A stretch of DNA of 19,419 nucleotides from COE1 sp910588595 (GTDB taxonomy: Bacteria > Bacillota > Clostridia > Lachnospirales > Lachnospiraceae): positions 1-19,419 of the forward strand of contig CARDBT010000070.1 of the NCBI GenBank assembly GCA_948957135.1, read 5' to 3'. The translations under genes were made by a program, and so were the position numbers. Each line of letters begins with the position of its first letter. Position 1 is the first letter of the stretch. Below the pieces are notes generated by a model. It was given only the letters and a program-made list of their open reading frames with translations. It did not search any database and was not told the DNA's origin. Shown here piece after piece: positions 15,104 through 19,419 of this stretch.

Positions 15104-16600
15104 TTACTCAGGCTGACGGACATTGTGTTCTGGCAGCTTTTTCTCAGAAGCATTTTTAAAGCCCAGCAAGTCCTTGGTCGCCGTGGGAATCGCAATGTTT
15201 GTCCCCGCACCAGCCACACATCCCCCCGGACACGCCATACCTTCGATCAGGCAGCCATTCTTCTTGCCAGCTTTGGCGAGCATCAGGATCTTCTTGCACT
15301 CAGAAAGGCTCTCCGCATGTTCGATGCGGATCTCTGTATCGGGATAATACTCTTTGATGCAATTCTCGATAGCGTTGGCTACGCCGCCTGCCACACCATA
15401 CCCGCGCCCCGCTGCTGTCGCGTCATTCATGGAATCCATTGCCTTGATCTCCTCCAGCAGGATTCCCTTTGCCTCAAACATGCCCGTAAGCTCCTCAAAG
15501 GTAATGACAAAATCCACATCGGAACGGATCGTCCTGCGGCTTGCCTCGAGCTTCTTGCTCGCACATGGACCTATAAACACAACACTTGCATCAGGGTGCT
15601 CTTTTTTGATCACTCTGGCTGTCGCCACCATTGGCGTCAGCGCATTGCTGATCTTGTCGATGGTTTCCGGGAAAAACTTCTTGGCGAGCATTGACCACGA
15701 CGGACAACACGATGTGAGCAGAAACGGCACTTCCCCTGTCGCCACTTCCGTCACATAGTGCTCCGCCTCAGTCATCGCTCCCATATCGGCTCCGATCGCC
15801 GTCTCATATACATCATAAAATCCCAGTTCTTTGAGCGCAGTCTTTAACATATCCGGCGTCACTTTCGACCCAAACTGTCCGACAAACGCAGGCGCGACCT
15901 GCGCAATAATCTTTCTGCCTGACTGCATCGCACGGATCAGCTGGAAAATCTGTGATTTATCTGCGATGGCTCCGAACGGACAACTTACCATACACTGCCC
16001 GCAGGAGACACATTTGTCATCGTCGATCACTGCCCTGCCGTGGCTGTCCGAATGAATCGCATTTACTCCGCAGTGGGCTAAACATGGTCGCTGCTGATGT
16101 GAGATCGCATCGTATGGACACACGGTCTTGCACTTTCCACACTTAATGCATTTCTCCTGGTCAATGACAGACCGCCCGTTCTTCATCGTGATCGCACCTC
16201 TCGGGCACACCTCATTACAAGGGTGTGCGAGACAGCCCATGCATTTATCAGTCACCTCATATCGATTCTCCGGGCAGGCATTGCATGCGGAAGCGATGAC
16301 CTGCATGAGAGGTGGTTCATAATATTTCTCATCAATGTTGCTCTCCTCCACTCCCTGGCTGACCTGCACCGGCTCATCCTCCGGGCGCAGCGACATACCC
16401 ATGGCAAGTCTCGTGCGCTCCCGGATGATCTCCCGCTCCCGGTATATGTTGTCCCAATAAGGCGAATTTTCTGCATCCACAAGTTTATACGGTAGCGCCT
16501 CCATGTCATCCACCAGATTAGTAGAATGATAAGCCATGTTTGCCACTTCCCTGAAAATCGCACGTCGTGTCTTTCGAACCTGTGTATCTATCCCTCTCAT
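15104..16600 (-). CDS. monomeric [FeFe] hydrogenase, group B-like
   Basis: A 498-residue iron-only hydrogenase, expected to couple ferredoxin redox to H2 production or uptake in the cytoplasm. After a roughly 100-residue N-terminal region come several Cys-rich iron-sulfur segments (ACNACPENRY, CMGCLAHPCNEVCP, CIKCGKCKTVCP, CVSCGQCMVSCP), enough for at least two [4Fe-4S] clusters. The H-cluster motifs follow: L1 TSCCPSW near 295, L2 as IGPCASKK near 343 (group A enzymes have MPCTAKK), and L3 EGMACPGGCVAGAG near 452. The L2 and L3 variants point to the group B (C. pasteurianum CpIII-like) class. AGGAGG lies 8 nt before the ATG. No maturation genes (hydE, hydF, hydG) or partner subunits are in the window. 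The mRNA probably starts with a strong hairpin. Confidence 0.93.
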   Translation of the reverse strand: MRGIDTQVRKTRRAIFREVANMAYHSTNLVDDMEALPYKLVDAENSPYWDNIYREREIIRERTRLAMGMSLRPEDEPVQVSQGVEESNIDEKYYEPPLMQVIASACNACPENRYEVTDKCMGCLAHPCNEVCPRGAITMKNGRSVIDQEKCIKCGKCKTVCPYDAISHQQRPCLAHCGVNAIHSDSHGRAVIDDDKCVSCGQCMVSCPFGAIADKSQIFQLIRAMQSGRKIIAQVAPAFVGQFGSKVTPDMLKTALKELGFYDVYETAIGADMGAMTEAEHYVTEVATGEVPFLLTSCCPSWSMLAKKFFPETIDKISNALTPMVATARVIKKEHPDASVVFIGPCASKKLEASRRTIRSDVDFVITFEELTGMFEAKGILLEEIKAMDSMNDATAAGRGYGVAGGVANAIENCIKEYYPDTEIRIEHAESLSECKKILMLAKAGKKNGCLIEGMACPGGCVAGAGTNIAIPTATKDLLGFKNASEKKLPEHNVRQPE

Positions 16601-16638
16601 AATCTATGCCTCCTGCGTATCGAACTGTTGATAACCCA

Positions 16639-16692
16639 AATACTGCCCCAGCGCATCCCGGCAACGGCATTGCCGGAACTGCGGACAGTATT
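16639..16692 (-). promoter_or_regulatory. structured 5' leader of the hydrogenase mRNA
   Basis: On the minus strand AATACTGTCC pairs with GGGGCAGTATT (10 bp with one wobble), enclosing a short GCA/UGC helix and a perfect 7-bp CCGGCAA/TTGCCGG stem with a 5-nt loop. The predicted transcription start (about 16686) falls at the beginning of this structure. No U-tract follows. It fits no riboswitch class that I recognise. Confidence 0.6.
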
Positions 16693-16721
16693 ATTCTGAC
16701 ATATTTTTAACAATATTTCAA
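16693..16721 (-). promoter_or_regulatory. hydrogenase promoter, extended -10 type
   Basis: -35 TTGAAA (16716-16721), a 17-bp spacer ending in TGT, and -10 CAGAAT (16693-16698) on the minus strand. The leader would be about 86 nt. The remaining upstream gap to 16881 shows no gene and no clear terminator for the debranching enzyme. Confidence 0.6.
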
Positions 16722-16881
16722 TATGAATACAGCAATTTTTCGTTTCTATTTCGTTTCACGGCTCCTGCAGCCGCTGGGACAAACTGCTTTACCGGCCACG
16801 CATCCATCAACTTTGATAACACAAAATACGGCTTTACTTATCAACAGCTTCACAGTAGAATGTAGGCAGATGATCAAATAT

Positions 16882-18909
16882 TTACATTTCATTCATTTTT
16901 GCTTTCTCATAGTCATACACCCCGCGCAAAAGCTCTGTAACGCTCCACGCCTGCGCAAAACACCCTCTTGACACAGTCGGCGTACCACCGTCATAGATCT
17001 CGGCGATCTGACCGACACAACCTTCCCGCAGCCAGTCTGCAAGCGCCTCAAATCCCTGCGCCAGCTCCGCCATGATGCGCTCTTTCCCGGATGTGTCCGC
17101 ACACTTACCTGCGTATCTTATACAAGCCCTGTAGTACGCCCCCAGCGGAAATGCCCAAACGGTCCCCTGATGATACGCCCTGTCGCGCTCCTCCATCGGT
17201 CCGATATAGATGCTGTGAAAATCAGGGTCATCTTTTGCCAGCGTTCTAAGCCCGACTGTCGTGTACAGTTCATCCCTGACTTTTTTGATCACCAGAATCT
17301 CCTTCTCTACAGGCAGCATGGTAAACGGCATGGTCAATGCCCAGATCTGGTTGCATCGTATCTGATCTTCATCGCTTTTACCCGACAGCACGTCCTTTAA
17401 ACACTGTTCGCTCTCATTCCAGAATTTTTCCTGAAAAGAAGCTTTCACTTGTGCCGCAAGATCCCGGTATGCCGCCTCCTGTGTCAGCTCATACATGATC
17501 ATCAACGCGCTGTACCAGTACGCGTTGATCTCCACTGGTTTTCCATGTCTCGGTGTTGGCAGGAAATCACCCACACGCACGTCCATCCAAGTGAGCTGCT
17601 CCAGATCGGCTCCCGCCATGATCAGACCGTCACTGTCCATCTTAATATGAAAATCAGTACCGTTTTTGTATGCATTTATGATCTGTTCCAGCACTGGAAG
17701 GATCTCCTCCCTGAATGCCTTGTCTCCTGAATATTCCATATACTCGTACACTGCATTCACAAAAAGCAGCGGTGCGTCAGCTGAATTGTATCTGGGAATC
17801 TCGCCGCCCTCCGGAAACAGATTTGGCAGCAGCCCGTTCTTTACATATTTGGCAAAAGTCCTTAAAATACTCTTGCATTCCTCAAAGCGTCCGGTTATCA
17901 TAGCTGCTCCCGCAAGCGATATCATCGTGTCCCGCCCCCAGTCCTCGAAAAACGGATATCCTGCTATGATACTCATGCCGTTGGTCGATTCCCTCCTCAC
18001 GACATACGCATCTGCACTCAGCACCAGCTGCCTCCCAAGCTCTGAGGACAGACCTGCCTGTGCAAGCAGCTGTTCCTTACGGTCTCTATTCTGCCGTTCA
18101 AACTGCTCATAAAGTTTCTTCGCATCTGAATCCTCACATCGCTTCGTACCCAAAATGACATATATGTCATTTTGGGTATGGATCTGCTCATTGAGTGTAC
18201 AACTGCTAAATGCATCGCCATATGCCACACGCCCATCGCGCTCATCTTGGGAAAAATACATTTCCCCAAACAGACGGGGCTGGTAAGTTTGCAGATTCGC
18301 ATTTGTTGTGATATACAGCTGCAGATCCCCGCCTGCGATGCAGTACGATCTGTCTGGCAGCGCTGTATTCCCGCCTGTATCACATGTCTTTACATGGTAC
18401 TCGTCTATATTTCTCGCAGCATCAAAGTCCTCTTTTTTCGAAGTAAACCGCAGCAGTGGTGTCAGCTCTAACGTCACGTCCCTTCCTGCCGCATCTTCCA
18501 CCTCATACTTTACAGCCACGGTATTCTCATCATGCACCATCAGCATGTGCTTTGTGACTGTCACACCATCTACACAAAATGTCCATGCCGGCGCATTGAC
18601 ATCAAAATCATCGTATACAAACTTTTCCAGATACTGAAATCCTTCATAGTCCGTCCCGGATCTCATGCGCTGCGAAGTCAGTATATGCTCCTGATCCCCA
18701 ACCACCAGTTTTTCAAAAACGTTAGTCACGAGATGCATTCTGACATTCGGCGCTTTTTGAGCAGACATCAGAAGCGCCTGATCACCTCTTGCCGCTGCGC
18801 CAATGACTGATAGGCTGCTGTACCCTCCCAGTCCGTTTGCGAGCAGATAGCAGTCCTTCTCTCCCTCCACTATGGTCGTCCAGTTCTTTTTGTCAAATTC
18901 AAATCTCAT
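16882..18909 (-). CDS. glycogen debranching enzyme (amylo-alpha-1,6-glucosidase, GH133)
   Basis: A 675-residue enzyme of the bacterial GDE family, predicted to hydrolyse alpha-1,6 branch stubs of glycogen or related alpha-glucans. The N-terminal domain begins with the family pattern CYLLANGLGGYSSLSVIGA (about 20-38). The C-terminal (alpha/alpha)6 barrel shows FFEDWGRDTMISLAG near 317-331 (acidic catalytic region), RYNSADAPLLFVNAVYEY, TWMDVRVGDFLPTPRHGKP followed by VEINAYWYSAL, and YHQGTVWAFPLGAYY. There is no signal peptide, so it is cytoplasmic. AGGAGG lies about 6 nt before the ATG. It appears monocistronic here, without other glycogen genes. A 32-bp perfect palindrome lies in its coding sequence near residue 248, in the N-terminal to barrel linker region. 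Confidence 0.94.
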   Translation of the reverse strand: MRFEFDKKNWTTIVEGEKDCYLLANGLGGYSSLSVIGAAARGDQALLMSAQKAPNVRMHLVTNVFEKLVVGDQEHILTSQRMRSGTDYEGFQYLEKFVYDDFDVNAPAWTFCVDGVTVTKHMLMVHDENTVAVKYEVEDAAGRDVTLELTPLLRFTSKKEDFDAARNIDEYHVKTCDTGGNTALPDRSYCIAGGDLQLYITTNANLQTYQPRLFGEMYFSQDERDGRVAYGDAFSSCTLNEQIHTQNDIYVILGTKRCEDSDAKKLYEQFERQNRDRKEQLLAQAGLSSELGRQLVLSADAYVVRRESTNGMSIIAGYPFFEDWGRDTMISLAGAAMITGRFEECKSILRTFAKYVKNGLLPNLFPEGGEIPRYNSADAPLLFVNAVYEYMEYSGDKAFREEILPVLEQIINAYKNGTDFHIKMDSDGLIMAGADLEQLTWMDVRVGDFLPTPRHGKPVEINAYWYSALMIMYELTQEAAYRDLAAQVKASFQEKFWNESEQCLKDVLSGKSDEDQIRCNQIWALTMPFTMLPVEKEILVIKKVRDELYTTVGLRTLAKDDPDFHSIYIGPMEERDRAYHQGTVWAFPLGAYYRACIRYAGKCADTSGKERIMAELAQGFEALADWLREGCVGQIAEIYDGGTPTVSRGCFAQAWSVTELLRGVYDYEKAKMNEM
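18147..18178. repeat. perfect 32-bp palindrome inside the debranching enzyme gene
   Basis: The half-site TACCCAAAATGACATA is exactly the reverse complement of the other half, centred on TA at 18162/18163. On the coding strand it encodes TQNDIYVILGT, so the reading frame is kept. In mRNA it gives a 14-bp stem with a 4-nt loop; in DNA it could extrude as a cruciform. A 16-bp half-site match is far beyond chance in a window of this size. Confidence 0.97.
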
Positions 18910-18996
18910 ATAGTCCCTCCTGATCTTAACAGTCCTATCCTGTCAGCTTCCTGCTGTCCCACCGTCCAGATAGTTTGTCATATTCCCATCGTAAAC

Positions 18997-19025
18997 AGCA
19001 TATCACATTATGCACTGCGTTACAA
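18997..19025 (-). promoter_or_regulatory. promoter of the debranching enzyme gene
   Basis: -35 TTGTAA (19020-19025), a 17-bp spacer, and -10 TATGCT (18997-19002) preceded by TGA (extended -10). The leader to the ATG at 18909 would be about 80 nt. Confidence 0.55.
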
Positions 19026-19065
19026 TTCAACCCTACTATTATTTGATGACAATTTAATATTTTAC

Positions 19066-19094
19066 TTGAACTGCACTTGCGTTTATGATATAGT
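19066..19094 (+). promoter_or_regulatory. promoter of the right-edge leader and small gene, extended -10
   Basis: -35 TTGAAC (19066-19071), a 17-bp spacer ending in TGA, and -10 TATAGT (19089-19094). It diverges from the debranching enzyme promoter; start expected near 19101. Confidence 0.7.
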
Positions 19095-19100
19095 TACATA

Positions 19101-19246
19101 CATCTTATCATGTTGGCGGGATCAGCCCAGTGCTCCATCCAGACACAAATTGGATTTGTGAGCTGCATGGGTCGTACCAGTGCCAGAACCCCCACAGGAT
19201 GTTCGGAAACTGCATCACCGGGAAGTTTGCCGAAAGGAAGGCGCCT
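19101..19246 (+). promoter_or_regulatory. long 5' leader, candidate structured RNA
   Basis: About 146 nt lie between the predicted start and the small gene. They contain a perfect hairpin CACAAAT-TGG-ATTTGTG (about 19143-19159), two similar CCAGTGC segments (CCCAGTGCTCC and ACCAGTGCCAG) flanking it, and a GATG...CATC pairing around TTCGGAAAC further on. This is long and structured for a leader, but it matches no riboswitch class I can recall. The open frame running through it from 19130 has no ribosome binding site and no recognisable protein family. Confidence 0.4.
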
Positions 19247-19396
19247 ATGCAAAAGATCGTACATAGCAGACTGATCTGCATCTTAATGATGATATCTGTG
19301 CTTGTACTGGGAATCTACTGTGAAAATGTTTACACGGATTCCTCTTTTTCATGTGCTGGCATAGAACCCAAAATCCGAATTATAGTCACTCAATAA
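19247..19396 (+). CDS. small putative membrane or secreted peptide (49 residues)
   Basis: The ATG at 19247 follows AAAGGAAGG (19233-19241) with 5-nt spacing. The product starts MQKIVHSR and continues with a hydrophobic helix LICILMMISVLVLGIY (about 9-24), then a short polar tail with two Cys residues (C25, C35) and the end KIRIIVTQ. This is the layout of a signal peptide or a single-pass membrane peptide. The residues before C25 (GIY) are a poor lipobox, so lipidation is doubtful. A longer in-frame reading to 19130 lacks a ribosome binding site. It has a good promoter and a long leader. I do not recognise the family, and what follows is outside the window. Confidence 0.5.
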   Translation: MQKIVHSRLICILMMISVLVLGIYCENVYTDSSFSCAGIEPKIRIIVTQ

Positions 19397-19419
19397 TCAG
19401 CCTTGAGCACACCCAGCTT

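Noticed and set aside
16625..16847. CTGTTGATAA and TTATCAACAG as a 10-bp inverted pair about 200 bp apart around the hydrogenase promoter
   Set aside because: Too far apart for a simple structure and close to chance expectation; no transposase or target duplication.
19130..19246. Longer 88-residue reading of the right-edge gene
   Set aside because: No ribosome binding site before 19130 and no recognisable domain; the shorter start has a good site and a hydrophobic N-terminus.

Overview
The window reads as a stretch of chromosome from a Gram-positive anaerobe of the class Clostridia, most likely Lachnospiraceae. The evidence is the dnaG-rpoD-trmK-nif3 order, a TGS-domain nucleoside kinase, a monomeric [FeFe] hydrogenase, strong GGAGG-type ribosome binding sites, consensus sigma-A promoters, and a tRNA-Leu with an AAG anticodon. 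No phage, insertion sequence, CRISPR array or obvious horizontally acquired island is visible. This is mostly housekeeping sequence, and its unusual signals are RNA and palindromic structures rather than an accessory gene cluster.

Positions 1-7865 are one long minus-strand block. In transcription order it is dgt, dnaG, rpoD, trmK, nif3-like and a TGS-domain nucleoside kinase, followed by rnpB (RNase P RNA) with its own promoter; the 3' end of rnpB is cut by the window edge. It combines replication priming, dNTP control, the primary sigma factor and RNA maturation.

Positions 7960-9840 hold a minus-strand lipoprotein gene (RsiV/PdaC-like domains), a tRNA-Leu(AAG) with a near-consensus promoter and an intrinsic terminator, and a bacterial KptA/Tpt1 RNA 2'-phosphotransferase. 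An HD-domain phosphohydrolase diverges from kptA. It is followed on the plus strand by a DUF1292-DUF2225 pair, whose terminator lies inside the 3' end of the convergent uvrD-like helicase gene.

Positions 11689-16720 hold, on the minus strand, a group-B-like [FeFe] hydrogenase with a structured leader, gltX with its own promoter, and the helicase gene overlapping the gltX stop. Positions 16882-18909 encode a GH133 glycogen debranching enzyme that contains a perfect 32-bp palindrome in its coding sequence. Its promoter diverges from one that drives a leader of about 146 nt and a 49-residue putative membrane or secreted peptide at the right edge.

The strongest candidates for something undescribed are the leader plus small peptide at 19101-19396, the hydrogenase leader hairpin at 16639-16692, and two very long palindromes at 18147-18178 and 7962-7997. 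No complete new multi-gene system can be supported from the sequence alone.
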